The translations under genes and the position numbers were made by a program. Below, piece after piece: positions 6,793 through 15,477 of a DNA stretch of 53,692 nt (within the stretch, counting starts at the first letter, position 1; every line of letters starts with the position of its first letter). The notes below the pieces were generated by a model, which was not told the DNA's origin, did no database searches, and worked only from the letters and a program-made list of their open reading frames with translations. The DNA lies in NCBI RefSeq assembly GCF_014201835.1, contig NZ_JACHFH010000021.1:1-53692 (forward strand). The letters run 5' to 3'. The DNA is from Pectinatus brassicae (GTDB lineage: Bacteria > Bacillota > Negativicutes > Selenomonadales > Selenomonadaceae).

Positions 6793-7983
6793 TTAGTTAT
6801 TTAAGTAGTCGAGAGAACTTTGAACAAATAGAGCTGTGCCGCGATATAATTGGGAATCATCGAGAACAAAGCGGGAACTGTGTGCCGGGTGAACAATATT
6901 ATCGGTATAGGCAGCTGGTGTATACAGCCGGAAAAAGCAACCAGGTGCTTTTTGATAGAAAAAGCCAGCATCTTCGCCGCCCATGCTTTCGTCAGTTATG
7001 ATTTTTAGTGTTTCTCCCGGCAATATTTTTTTAGCAGAAGCGATAACGGCGTCAACCATTTTATCATCATTCTTAGTTGGTGGATAACCATTAAGAAACT
7101 CTATTTCATAATCTGTCCGGGTAGCTTTGGTAACATATTTTACAATTTCTTCAATGCGTTTCATGACAAAATCGCGCACCTGTAAGTCTTGATTCCGAAT
7201 CGTGCCATGTATTTCTACAGTATCAGGAATAATATTTTCAGCACCGTCACCGCCTTTAATGGAGCCAAAAGTAATAACACAAGGCTTAAATGGGTCAATT
7301 TCCCGGCTTATAATGTATTGGATATTATTAATAACCAGTGTAGCAGCAGCAATCGGATCAATGCATAAATCAGGGGCAGAGCCATGACCGCTTTTACCGA
7401 TTATAGTTATATTTACTTGATCATCAGCAGCAGAGCTGTTGCCATATTTAAATAATATATCACCGGAATTAACGGATTGGCTGTAACCGCGTCGTTCAGT
7501 GTGCAGTGCCAGCATGGCATCAATATGAGGGTTTTCCATTACACCGTCTTCAATCATGACCTTAGCACCGCCAGGACCTTCTTCGGCTGGCTGGAAAATT
7601 AGCTTTACCTGTCCGGCAAGTTCTGCTTCATGTTTTTTTAATAAGGCAGCTGTTCCCAAGAGAATAGCTGTATGGGCATCATGACCGCAGGCATGCATAT
7701 TTTTATTGCTGGATTTGTATTCAAAATCAGAATCCTCTTGAATGCGCAAGCCATCCATATCAGCACGGATTCCGATGGTTTTACCAGTATTTTTACCTAA
7801 AACAGCAACGATGCCTGAATGGTTTTCATAAGTTTGATAGGAAATAGACATATTATCAAGGCATTTCTTTACGAACGCAGCTGTTTGGGGCAGTACCAGA
7901 CCGATTTCCGGTATTTGATGCAGCTGCCGCCGCCAGAAAATAATTTGACTGCTAAGTTTTTCCGCTTCAGTTAAGATATTCAT
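6793..7983 (-). CDS. M20 family amidohydrolase (N-acyl-amino-acid/IAA-conjugate hydrolase type)
   Basis: A 396-residue cytosolic metallohydrolase of the M20D group (hippurate/IAA-amino acid hydrolases). Metal-site motifs are GIRADMDGLRIQE, MHACGHDAHTAIL and PAEEGPGGAKVMIEDG, and the lid domain lies at about 180-290. It would remove an acyl group from an imported N-acyl amino acid. The start is the ATG at 7983, preceded by TGGAGTTGATCTT; an upstream in-frame codon lacks such a site. It heads the operon with an amino-acid ABC transporter, so the imported substrate is probably the conjugate it cleaves. A promoter and a terminator-like leader hairpin lie directly upstream. Confidence 0.88.
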   Translation of the reverse strand: MNILTEAEKLSSQIIFWRRQLHQIPEIGLVLPQTAAFVKKCLDNMSISYQTYENHSGIVAVLGKNTGKTIGIRADMDGLRIQEDSDFEYKSSNKNMHACGHDAHTAILLGTAALLKKHEAELAGQVKLIFQPAEEGPGGAKVMIEDGVMENPHIDAMLALHTERRGYSQSVNSGDILFKYGNSSAADDQVNITIIGKSGHGSAPDLCIDPIAAATLVINNIQYIISREIDPFKPCVITFGSIKGGDGAENIIPDTVEIHGTIRNQDLQVRDFVMKRIEEIVKYVTKATRTDYEIEFLNGYPPTKNDDKMVDAVIASAKKILPGETLKIITDESMGGEDAGFFYQKAPGCFFRLYTPAAYTDNIVHPAHSSRFVLDDSQLYRGTALFVQSSLDYLNN

Positions 7984-8023
7984 AAGATCAACTCCATAAT
8001 TTGTTGTAGATAATTGCAAAATA

Positions 8024-8068
8024 TAAAAAAAGACAAAGAAGCCTTGTAAAATAGACTTCTTTGTCTTT
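8024..8068 (-). promoter_or_regulatory. Leader attenuator-like hairpin of the M20-amino-acid ABC operon
   Basis: On the minus strand a perfect 13-bp stem (AAAGACAAAGAAG / CTTCTTTGTCTTT, 14-base loop) runs into seven T. It starts about 10 nt after the -10 box at 8079-8084, so transcripts should meet a strong terminator within their first 60 nt. It lacks the AGCAAYGG sequence of the other island leaders. Conditional antitermination is inferred; a stray upstream terminator is the alternative. Confidence 0.65.
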
Positions 8069-8078
8069 TATAAATGGT

Positions 8079-8107
8079 ATCATAACATAAAAGTTACAAA
8101 GTTTCAA
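8079..8107 (-). promoter_or_regulatory. Sigma-A promoter, TTGAAA-17-TATGAT
   Basis: On the minus strand, -35 TTGAAA and -10 TATGAT are separated by 17 bases, directly ahead of the leader hairpin of the M20-ABC operon. It separates this operon from hutU upstream. Confidence 0.75.
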
Positions 8108-8194
8108 TTATATATATTTAAAAATTAAATTAATATACAATTTTAACTAAATAAAGTATATAAAAAAATAAAAAATATTTAATTACTAAGCTAA

Positions 8195-10207
8195 TTATTT
8201 TGCGAATGATTTATCGACAAGATTGCCAACTAGTTCATCATCAGCGACAAACGGAATTGTTATATGTCCTTTTCCAGCGTATTTTTTATTAAACTCTTCA
8301 GAAACTTCAATGGCATGTGGATTGCGAGCCCAGTTGCGGCGGGCAACACCGCCCATTACATCCCAAAGCATAGCTGATTTAATAATATTATCAACACGCT
8401 GACTGCCATCAAGAACAAGACCAAAACCGCCATTTATAGCCTTACCGATACCTGTGCCGCCGCCGTTATGCAGAGAAATGAGACTCATGCCGCGGGCAGC
8501 ATTGCCGGCATAGCATTGCACAGCCATATCAGCCATGACGTTACTGCCGTCTTTTATATTTGAGGTTTCACGGAAAGGTGAATCAGTGCCGCTGACATCA
8601 TGATGATCACGTCCCAGCATAATTGGTCCGGTTTTTCCTTCACGTACCAGTTCATTGAATTTAAGGGCGATATTTATGCGGCCTTCGGCATCCTGATAGA
8701 GAATACGGGCTTGGGTGCCGACAACCATTTGATTTTTTTCGGCATCGCGAATCCAATTGTAATTATCTCTGTCCTGATAGCGGCGATTAGGGTCAATTGA
8801 CCCCATTGCGGCTTTGTCAGTAGTAATTAAATCTTCATGTCTGCCGCTTAAGCATACCCAGCGGAACGGACCATAACCATAATCAAAAAGGTGTGGACCC
8901 ATTATATCTTCAACATATGATGGCAAAATAAAGCCGTCTTTTTCATCAATACCGTTTTTCGATAGTTCTTTAACACCAGCATCATAAACAGCTTTTAAAA
9001 ATGAATTACCATAATCGAAGAAATAGGTGCCGTTTTTGACACAGGCCATTATTAATTCATAGTGGCGGCGCAGGCTTTTATTGACAAGTTGTTCAAATGT
9101 TTCACGATCTTCAGCCAGCATGCGGGTACGCTCATTAAAGGAGATACCCTGTGGGCAGTAGCCACCGTCATAAGCAACATGGCAGGAAGTCTGGTCACTC
9201 ATCAAATCTATTTTTATATTGTTTTTAACGATGTATTCGAGTAAATCGACAATATTGCCATTATAGGCAATGGAGATTGTCGTTTTATCATTTATATGCT
9301 TATTGGCACAGGCAAAAACTTCATCAAGATCAGAGAAACATTCGCTGACCCAGCCCTGGTCAAGACGTGTTTTTATGCGGGAATAATCTACTTCAGCAAC
9401 GATGCCGACACCGTTGGCTATTTCTACAGCTTTAGGCTGTGCACCGCTCATGCCGCCCAGTCCCGAACTGACAAAAATATGACCACGTAAATCACCGTCA
9501 TTAGGAATGCCAAGATGCATGCGGCCGGCATTCAGTAAAGTATTATATGTACCATGCACAATGCCTTGCGGTCCGATGTACATCCAGCCGCCGGCTGTCA
9601 TCTGACCATAGTTGGCAACACCCATTTCTTCAGCGATTTCCCAGTCCTTTTCATTGTCGAACATACCTATCATTAAAGCGTTAGTATTTATTACGCGTGG
9701 AGCATCGGGCTTTGATGGGAATAAGCCCAGCGGCATGCCTGATTCAACAACTAAAGTCTGTTCGTTAGTCATTACTTCCAGATATTTTTTTATCAGGTGA
9801 TAACCAAGCCAATCATGGCAGACACTGCCGGTTTCACCATAGGTTACCAGTTCATAGGGATATAGTGCTACTTCAAAATCAAGATTGTTGTCAATCATAA
9901 CTTGAAAAGCTTTGCCTTCGATGCAGTTGCCTTTGTATTCATCGATAGGTTTGCCGTAGATGCGTCCTTGTGGGCGCCATCTGTAAGCATAAATGCGACC
10001 ATATGTCTTCAGTTCCTGTAAAAATTCTGGTGCTGCTTTTTCATGAAGTTCTTTGGGCAGATAGCGCAGAGCGTTTTTTAAGGCTATTTTTGTTTGATCC
10101 TTGCTTAGATGAAAGCCACGGCTTGGAGCGCGACGTATTCCTTCCTGAAATACAGGCATTTCAGGGAAAATATTATCAAGTTTTATATCAGTTATAATTT
10201 CAACCAT
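8195..10207 (-). CDS. hutU: Urocanate hydratase
   Basis: A 670-residue urocanase of the long form. It hydrates urocanate to 4-imidazolone-5-propionate using tightly bound NAD+ as electrophile. The NAD-binding core contains FVSSGLGGMSGAQPKAVEIA, and the active-site region reads SDQTSCHVAYDGGYCPQG, followed by IMLGRDHHDVSGTDSPFRET and ISLHNGGGTGIGKAINGGFG. The length matches the ~670-residue group rather than the ~555-residue Bacillus type. The ATG follows AAGGAGCATAAAA. It is the last gene of a seven-gene operon, 31 bases after hutI. No hutH (histidine ammonia-lyase) is found in the window. Confidence 0.96.
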   Translation of the reverse strand: MVEIITDIKLDNIFPEMPVFQEGIRRAPSRGFHLSKDQTKIALKNALRYLPKELHEKAAPEFLQELKTYGRIYAYRWRPQGRIYGKPIDEYKGNCIEGKAFQVMIDNNLDFEVALYPYELVTYGETGSVCHDWLGYHLIKKYLEVMTNEQTLVVESGMPLGLFPSKPDAPRVINTNALMIGMFDNEKDWEIAEEMGVANYGQMTAGGWMYIGPQGIVHGTYNTLLNAGRMHLGIPNDGDLRGHIFVSSGLGGMSGAQPKAVEIANGVGIVAEVDYSRIKTRLDQGWVSECFSDLDEVFACANKHINDKTTISIAYNGNIVDLLEYIVKNNIKIDLMSDQTSCHVAYDGGYCPQGISFNERTRMLAEDRETFEQLVNKSLRRHYELIMACVKNGTYFFDYGNSFLKAVYDAGVKELSKNGIDEKDGFILPSYVEDIMGPHLFDYGYGPFRWVCLSGRHEDLITTDKAAMGSIDPNRRYQDRDNYNWIRDAEKNQMVVGTQARILYQDAEGRINIALKFNELVREGKTGPIMLGRDHHDVSGTDSPFRETSNIKDGSNVMADMAVQCYAGNAARGMSLISLHNGGGTGIGKAINGGFGLVLDGSQRVDNIIKSAMLWDVMGGVARRNWARNPHAIEVSEEFNKKYAGKGHITIPFVADDELVGNLVDKSFAK

Positions 10208-10238
10208 TTTTATGCTCCTTGTAATAAAATTATGTTAT

Positions 10239-11483
10239 TTAAAATAATAATTGTCCGTCTTTAATAACATGTTCAATAATATTAATGCCGGTATGATAAA
10301 CTAAAAAACGATAATCGGGTTTTTCTAAAATTAAGATATCAGCTTTTTTGCCAGCCTCAATACTGCCGCATATTGCAGCTTCATCAATCGCCGCCGCAGC
10401 ATTTAAAGTTATAGCGGTGAGGGCTTCGTTTATAGTCATATGCATATTGATGACAGCTAGGGCTAAAATAAGTGCGGAGGAATAGGAATAACAGCTGCCG
10501 GGGTTAAAATCACTGGCTAGAGCTATAGCACAATTTTTATCAATCATTTTACGGGCGGGAGCAAAATCCTTGCGCATGCAAAAAGCTGTAAGTGGTAATA
10601 AAACAGCAATCGTTTTACTATTAGCTAGTTTATTTATATCAGAAGCTGATACGGCTAGTAAGTGGTCGGCACTGGTGGCATTTATTTTAGCAGCTAAGCC
10701 GCCGCCGCCGGTGGAGACTATTTCGTCAGCATGTATTTTGCTTTTTAGGCCAAGCTTTTGAGCTGCCAATAAAAGTTTTTCTGATTGCGCAATGCTGAAA
10801 ACACCCTGCTCACAAAATATATCACAAAAATCAGCTAGATTTTCTTTGGCAACTTCCGGTAAAACTTTTTTTATAGTAAAATCAATAAATCCATCACTGT
10901 CATTTTTATATTCAGGTGGTACCGCATGAGCACCAAGGAAAGTTGTTTTTAATGAAACAGGTAAATTGTCATGTAATTTTTTCATGGTTTTTAACATATT
11001 GATTTCAGTAGTAAAATCAAGGCCATAGCCACTTTTGCCTTCAATAGTCGTAAAGCCCTGTTTTATCATATTTTGAAGAGTTTTTTTGCCGGCATTATAA
11101 AGTTCATCACAACTCATAGCACGGGTTTTTTGCATGGTATTTACAATGCCGCCGCCTTGTCGTAGAAGATCAAGATAAGGGACACCTTCGAGGCGTGATA
11201 TAAATTCATCAGCGCGGGTGCCGCCGAAAAGAAAATGAGTATGTGGATCAGTAAAACCAGGGACAACGCATTTTCCTGAGGCATCAATAACATTTATATC
11301 GGAGCAGCTGCCAACACTGGCTAGTACTTCAGCTGTGGAACCAACTTTTCGGATAATATCATTTTCACAATATATAGCAGCATCGTTATATATTTTAATA
11401 TTATCCATAGCAGTTCCATGTATTGCTTTATTGCCTATAGGAGTTGCTATTTGACTGATATTTTGAATAAGAAGACGATTCAT
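10239..11483 (-). CDS. hutI: Imidazolonepropionase
   Basis: A 414-residue amidohydrolase that opens imidazolonepropionate to N-formimino-L-glutamate. The metal site begins DPHTHFLFGGTRADEF, and the family-specific GYGLDFTTEINMLKTMKKL, FLGAHAVPPEYK, KIHADE and ASDFNPGSCYS are all present. The start ATG follows CCAGGTGAACAATACTT. It sits 33 bases upstream of hutU and 33 downstream of the hydroxyacid dehydrogenase gene, all on the same strand. Pathway role is secure; it feeds the HutF-like and M20 enzymes encoded earlier in the operon. Confidence 0.96.
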   Translation of the reverse strand: MNRLLIQNISQIATPIGNKAIHGTAMDNIKIYNDAAIYCENDIIRKVGSTAEVLASVGSCSDINVIDASGKCVVPGFTDPHTHFLFGGTRADEFISRLEGVPYLDLLRQGGGIVNTMQKTRAMSCDELYNAGKKTLQNMIKQGFTTIEGKSGYGLDFTTEINMLKTMKKLHDNLPVSLKTTFLGAHAVPPEYKNDSDGFIDFTIKKVLPEVAKENLADFCDIFCEQGVFSIAQSEKLLLAAQKLGLKSKIHADEIVSTGGGGLAAKINATSADHLLAVSASDINKLANSKTIAVLLPLTAFCMRKDFAPARKMIDKNCAIALASDFNPGSCYSYSSALILALAVINMHMTINEALTAITLNAAAAIDEAAICGSIEAGKKADILILEKPDYRFLVYHTGINIIEHVIKDGQLLF

Positions 11484-11516
11484 AAGTATTGTTCACCTGG
11501 CCTTTAATAAAACTAA

Positions 11517-12488
11517 TTAATTTACTAAATCAGCAGGAATCTCACCACGCAGCATTTTTATAGCATTGTGGGCGGTACGTTCTTTTAGTTCTTTATATGA
11601 TTCCTGAGAAATATAACAAATATGTGGTGTTACTGTAATATTTTTTGTATGAAAGATTTTTTCCTTACCAGTAGGAGGTTCAATAGTGACTACATCGAGA
11701 AAGGCACCAGCAATTTTTTTGTTTTCGACAGCAGTAATTAAATCCTGTTCATTTATTATTTTACCGCGAGCAGTATTTATAATATATGCGGTTCTTTTCA
11801 TCAGAGAAAAAAATTTCTTTGTAATCATGTTAGTAGTATTATCATTACAAATTATATGAATACTAATAAAATCGGCTTGTTTAAAACCATCTGCCAAACT
11901 AACCGGAGTAACGTCAGCGGCCAGCATGGTGTTTTGGCTGACAAACGGATCATAGGCTAATACTTTTAGACCTAATTGCTGGGCTTTTTTTGCAACCTCG
12001 CGTCCGATTATGCCAAAGCCGGCAATAAATAATATTCGGGCAGAAACGCGCTGGGCAATATTGTTTTTAACAGCTTGGGCGCCCCAAAGGCCTTGCATAA
12101 TAGTATCAGTATAATTATTAAGCGGTTTGCAGGCACTATATATAGCAGCAGCGACATAGTCTGCTATATCTTCTGTGCAGTAGCCATGGACATTAGTAAC
12201 AGAAATACCTTTTGCCCTGGCAGCTTCGATATCTACTCGGTCATAGCCGCCACCATAAACAGCAATACCTTTGCAATATTGAAGTTTATTAATTACAGGA
12301 GCATCGATATTGACGTAAATCTGTGCCAAAATAATATCAGCATATTGACCAAATGCTTCTAAATCTTGTTTGTAATTATAATCAGAATAGTGGATTTCAC
12401 AACCAGGAAGTTCTTTTTGCAGTAAAGCTGTTTCGTATTCATATTCCGGCCATTCTTCATCAATTATCCAGATTTTAATGGGGTTCAT
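11517..12488 (-). CDS. D-2-hydroxyacid dehydrogenase (NAD-dependent)
   Basis: A 323-residue member of the D-isomer-specific 2-hydroxyacid dehydrogenase family. The nucleotide-binding motif is GFGIIGREVAKKAQQLGLKVLAYDP; catalytic residues are Arg in NTARGKIINE, Glu in VTIEPPTG and His in VTPHICYIS. It reduces a 2-oxoacid or oxidises a D-2-hydroxyacid; the sequence is closer to the CtBP/phosphoglycerate-dehydrogenase branch than to lactate dehydrogenases. The ATG follows TGGAGGCACTAT. It lies between the aconitase X small subunit and hutI in one operon, not a usual hut gene. That context suggests an imidazole hydroxyacid substrate (inference). Confidence 0.88.
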   Translation of the reverse strand: MNPIKIWIIDEEWPEYEYETALLQKELPGCEIHYSDYNYKQDLEAFGQYADIILAQIYVNIDAPVINKLQYCKGIAVYGGGYDRVDIEAARAKGISVTNVHGYCTEDIADYVAAAIYSACKPLNNYTDTIMQGLWGAQAVKNNIAQRVSARILFIAGFGIIGREVAKKAQQLGLKVLAYDPFVSQNTMLAADVTPVSLADGFKQADFISIHIICNDNTTNMITKKFFSLMKRTAYIINTARGKIINEQDLITAVENKKIAGAFLDVVTIEPPTGKEKIFHTKNITVTPHICYISQESYKELKERTAHNAIKMLRGEIPADLVN

Positions 12489-12503
12489 ATAGTGCCTCCA
12501 ATC

Positions 12504-12908
12504 TTATAGAACTGTTAAAAGACCATTATCAGCATCAAGTTCAACCATAGTGCCATTAGGCAGATCATCATAAAAAGTACTGTCCATTTTATTGACCATT
12601 GGTGCATCTAAAATAATGGCACTGGCAGCTAGGGTAGTATCGGCATTGATAACTATCATGCCTGCGGGATTCATGCTGGTCATTTTCAATTGATACATAC
12701 CATCAGCCTGAACAACAGAACTGCCTTTACCGTAAGGAAAGACTAATATTTTATTAGCAATGGACTGCTTATATAGACAATGTTCTTTTTCGATTACTTC
12801 GCCGGTTTTGGGATCAATCAAGTAAAAGCACAGACCATCTTTAGAAAATAATAGTTCACCTTTTACTTTACCACCAGAAATTTTATGACATTTATATTCT
12901 TTAGACAT
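12504..12908 (-). CDS. Aconitase X swivel-domain (small) subunit, DUF126
   Basis: A 134-residue protein corresponding to the swivelling domain of aconitase X enzymes, which in many organisms is a separate polypeptide. The motif GKGSSVV near the middle matches the GRGSS-type catalytic serine segment, and MIVINADTTLAASAIILDAP matches the conserved beta/alpha core. Together with the large subunit it should form a dehydratase. Characterised relatives act on cis-3-hydroxy-L-proline or mevalonate 5-phosphate. The start follows AAAGGAGAATACTAAT. The gap to the large-subunit gene is 1 base. Confidence 0.88.
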   Translation of the reverse strand: MSKEYKCHKISGGKVKGELLFSKDGLCFYLIDPKTGEVIEKEHCLYKQSIANKILVFPYGKGSSVVQADGMYQLKMTSMNPAGMIVINADTTLAASAIILDAPMVNKMDSTFYDDLPNGTMVELDADNGLLTVL

Positions 12909-12909
12909 A

Positions 12910-14109
12910 TTAGTATTCTCCTTTCAAGGCAGCTAAGACGCTATCTTTTAATGGCGCAATGACGAACTGCATATCGCGTCTTTTTGTATAATAGGCACAT
13001 TTAGGTGAATCCGTAATGCCTTTTTTGCCATAAAGAAATTTCCAGCATGGTTGATCCATACAGGTATCTTCGACAATTTCGCCGCCTGCAGCACGAATTA
13101 TATCCATATAGCCCATTTTTTTTGTAAGACTGCGGGTAAGGGAAGATGTCATTATGAAAAGAGGAACGGCAAGTTTTTTACCATTTACAAGATCAGCAAT
13201 AGTACTTATCTGATCAATGGTAAGATGCGGGCAGCCATAAAGGGCAAAATCAATTTTGCCGCTTGCATCGGAAATTTCTTCACGCATAGCTTTTAAATCA
13301 GCATTAGTAATGGTTACTTCTTTTGTAGGTTTTTTACCTTGGAAGGCATCTTCCATAGTAAGCGCTTCCGGTGTAAAACCAAGAATATGATATAAAGCGA
13401 CATTACCGCCGGTATTAAGCTGGGCGCCAAGATTCATCAAAGCTTCTTTACTGGGATTATGTATTCCTTCAAATACAGGAATATCGAAACCAATTTTTTG
13501 GGGGGCAAAATAGCCGAGCATCTGATAAGCAAAATCATCATCCATATCAGCTTCAACATGCACAAGCACCTGACCAGCCCGATTTTCCTTTAATAAAAAA
13601 CCATAGTAGGGAGTTACACCAGTAATGGCACTGCACAAAGCACTTTGGGCTGATTCACGATTGGTACGGGCCCCATATACAGAATTAACAAATGGTGTGG
13701 CACTTGATTCAGAAAAAGAAATAACTTCACCAAAATAAGGTATATTTTTTTCCAGATAAGGTGTGCAGTTATAGGTCATAATAGCACCTAATTTATTGTA
13801 AGCAGCATGAGTACGTTTAACGGTTTCTTCATCTTCTTTATCAATAGTAGTTATTTGTTGGAATTGTTCTAAATTAAAACTAGGATTTACAGTAGGACGT
13901 ACACGGCATTTGGCACCGCCGTTGACAAGCTTTTCAGCAAACCATAAATCTGCTTCCTGATTGCTGAGGGCAACATGGGTACGGCTGACCGGAACCATTT
14001 TAGGTGCATCATAGGCTTCACCAATAGCTGCTAATATTTTCATAGCCAGCTGGGTACCTTCGCCATAATCACCATTAAGCATTTTTTGTTCTTCATCTGT
14101 TAAATACAT
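12910..14109 (-). CDS. Aconitase X catalytic (large) subunit, DUF521
   Basis: A 399-residue aconitase X catalytic subunit. Visible family features are YLTDEEQKMLNGDYGEG at the N-terminus, the cysteine motif TYNCTPYL at about 115, FSESSATPFVNSVYGARTNRE, the second cysteine motif YGCPHLT near 293, and DTCMDQPCW near 355. These cysteines are candidates for the Fe-S cluster. It would catalyse loss of water from a hydroxy acid with the small subunit. Its chemistry here is unknown: no hydroxyproline genes are nearby, whereas hutI and hutU are. The ATG follows AGGGAGGCTTATC. Confidence 0.88.
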   Translation of the reverse strand: MYLTDEEQKMLNGDYGEGTQLAMKILAAIGEAYDAPKMVPVSRTHVALSNQEADLWFAEKLVNGGAKCRVRPTVNPSFNLEQFQQITTIDKEDEETVKRTHAAYNKLGAIMTYNCTPYLEKNIPYFGEVISFSESSATPFVNSVYGARTNRESAQSALCSAITGVTPYYGFLLKENRAGQVLVHVEADMDDDFAYQMLGYFAPQKIGFDIPVFEGIHNPSKEALMNLGAQLNTGGNVALYHILGFTPEALTMEDAFQGKKPTKEVTITNADLKAMREEISDASGKIDFALYGCPHLTIDQISTIADLVNGKKLAVPLFIMTSSLTRSLTKKMGYMDIIRAAGGEIVEDTCMDQPCWKFLYGKKGITDSPKCAYYTKRRDMQFVIAPLKDSVLAALKGEY

Positions 14110-14137
14110 GATAAGCCTCCCTGAGAATTTATGTGAA

Positions 14138-15475
14138 TTAATCTTTTTCCAAATGTTGCATGGTGGAATGCACTAAATCAAGTACACGTTTATCAGCTAT
14201 ATTGGTAAGGGTGTTATTGATTACAGTAGTCTGACCATTTACAGCTACCCGCTTAATGGCAGTTGGCTGCATAGAGTATATAAGATTAGGCAAAAATTGC
14301 TGGCCTTTTTGGGTTAAAGGCTGCATGGAAAAATCAGAGATTGATATACCGACAAAGTCAGCTTTACAGCCGGCGGCTATTTTTCCAATTGGCAGGTCTA
14401 AAACAATAGCACCATTACTGGTTCCCATTGTAAAGGCATCATTATAATTGACACAAAGGGCATCACAAGTCTTTGCTTTTTGCAGTATTGATACCATGCG
14501 CATTTCTTCAAATACGCTGATGCGGTTGTTCCCACAGGCCCCATCACTGCCAAGCGCAATGGGAACATTATTTTGTAAATAACATGGAATATCAGAAATA
14601 CCATCGGCTAAAAACATATTACTGGATGGGCAATAAATAAGGTGGGCCCCTTTTTCGCCCATTGTTTTTATTTCGTTTTCATTGAGCCAGACACCATGGA
14701 TTATTGACATATGCTTATCAACAACATTAAGACTGTCCAGATAGGCTAGTGGAGTTGTATGATGTTCTTTTTGCACTTGTTCAACTTCGAACATTTCTTC
14801 GGCAACATGAATATGATAGGGGGTATTATATTTTTTGGCCAGTTTATGACCTGCTTTTATCATATCAGGCGATGCCGCGTGCAGACTATGCGGGGCGGGA
14901 ATAACCTTAGTCATGCCGCCGGAATATTTTTTCATAAGTTTTTCGGTACGTTCTACAGCTGCGGCAACATTTTCTACATAACCAGCCGGCGCTCCATCCC
15001 AATCGTACATTGTACTGGCAAGGACGAGCCTGATACCGCAGTCTTTAGCAGCCTGCACAACAGCCTCATCACTTTCGCTGCCAAATTGATGCAGGTAGAA
15101 AAAATCTGATACAGTAGTAGCACCACATTTCATCATTTCAGTAAAGGCAAATAAAGCACCACTATAAATATCATCTAAACGCATACGCGGTGAATATTTA
15201 TATAATGAGTTATCGCGCCATTCGAGAAATGGTCTGTCGGCAGCTATGCCGCGCAGCAGACTTTGAAAGCTGTGATTATGGGCATTGACGCTGCCGGGAA
15301 CGATTACTAAATCGCCCCAGTTTTCTTTTGGGGAAGCAGAATATTTTTTTAATAATATATCAGGCGAAGCAATTTCCTTGATATCACCGCTATGAGTATC
15401 AATGGCTGCAGCAATATTTTCTTGCAGAGTATTATCGATAAAAAAGGCGGCGGCTTGTATGATTTTGATGGGCAT
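14138..15475 (-). CDS. Amidohydrolase, candidate N-formimino-L-glutamate deiminase (HutF-like)
   Basis: A 445-residue amidohydrolase-superfamily deaminase. Metal ligands are seen in NAHNHSFQ, HVAEE, HGVWL and GSDGACGNN. NAHNHSFQ with FLEWRD and DFFYLHQ resembles HutF, while LLRGIAADRP and the C-terminal half also resemble S-adenosylhomocysteine/guanine-type deaminases. Context favours HutF: hutI in the same operon makes formiminoglutamate, and the gene upstream encodes an amidase that could process the formylglutamate product. The start follows AAGGAGCTCAATTAATT and abuts the stop codon of that gene. The exact substrate is uncertain. Confidence 0.7.
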   Translation of the reverse strand: MPIKIIQAAAFFIDNTLQENIAAAIDTHSGDIKEIASPDILLKKYSASPKENWGDLVIVPGSVNAHNHSFQSLLRGIAADRPFLEWRDNSLYKYSPRMRLDDIYSGALFAFTEMMKCGATTVSDFFYLHQFGSESDEAVVQAAKDCGIRLVLASTMYDWDGAPAGYVENVAAAVERTEKLMKKYSGGMTKVIPAPHSLHAASPDMIKAGHKLAKKYNTPYHIHVAEEMFEVEQVQKEHHTTPLAYLDSLNVVDKHMSIIHGVWLNENEIKTMGEKGAHLIYCPSSNMFLADGISDIPCYLQNNVPIALGSDGACGNNRISVFEEMRMVSILQKAKTCDALCVNYNDAFTMGTSNGAIVLDLPIGKIAAGCKADFVGISISDFSMQPLTQKGQQFLPNLIYSMQPTAIKRVAVNGQTTVINNTLTNIADKRVLDLVHSTMQHLEKD

Positions 15476-15477
15476 AA

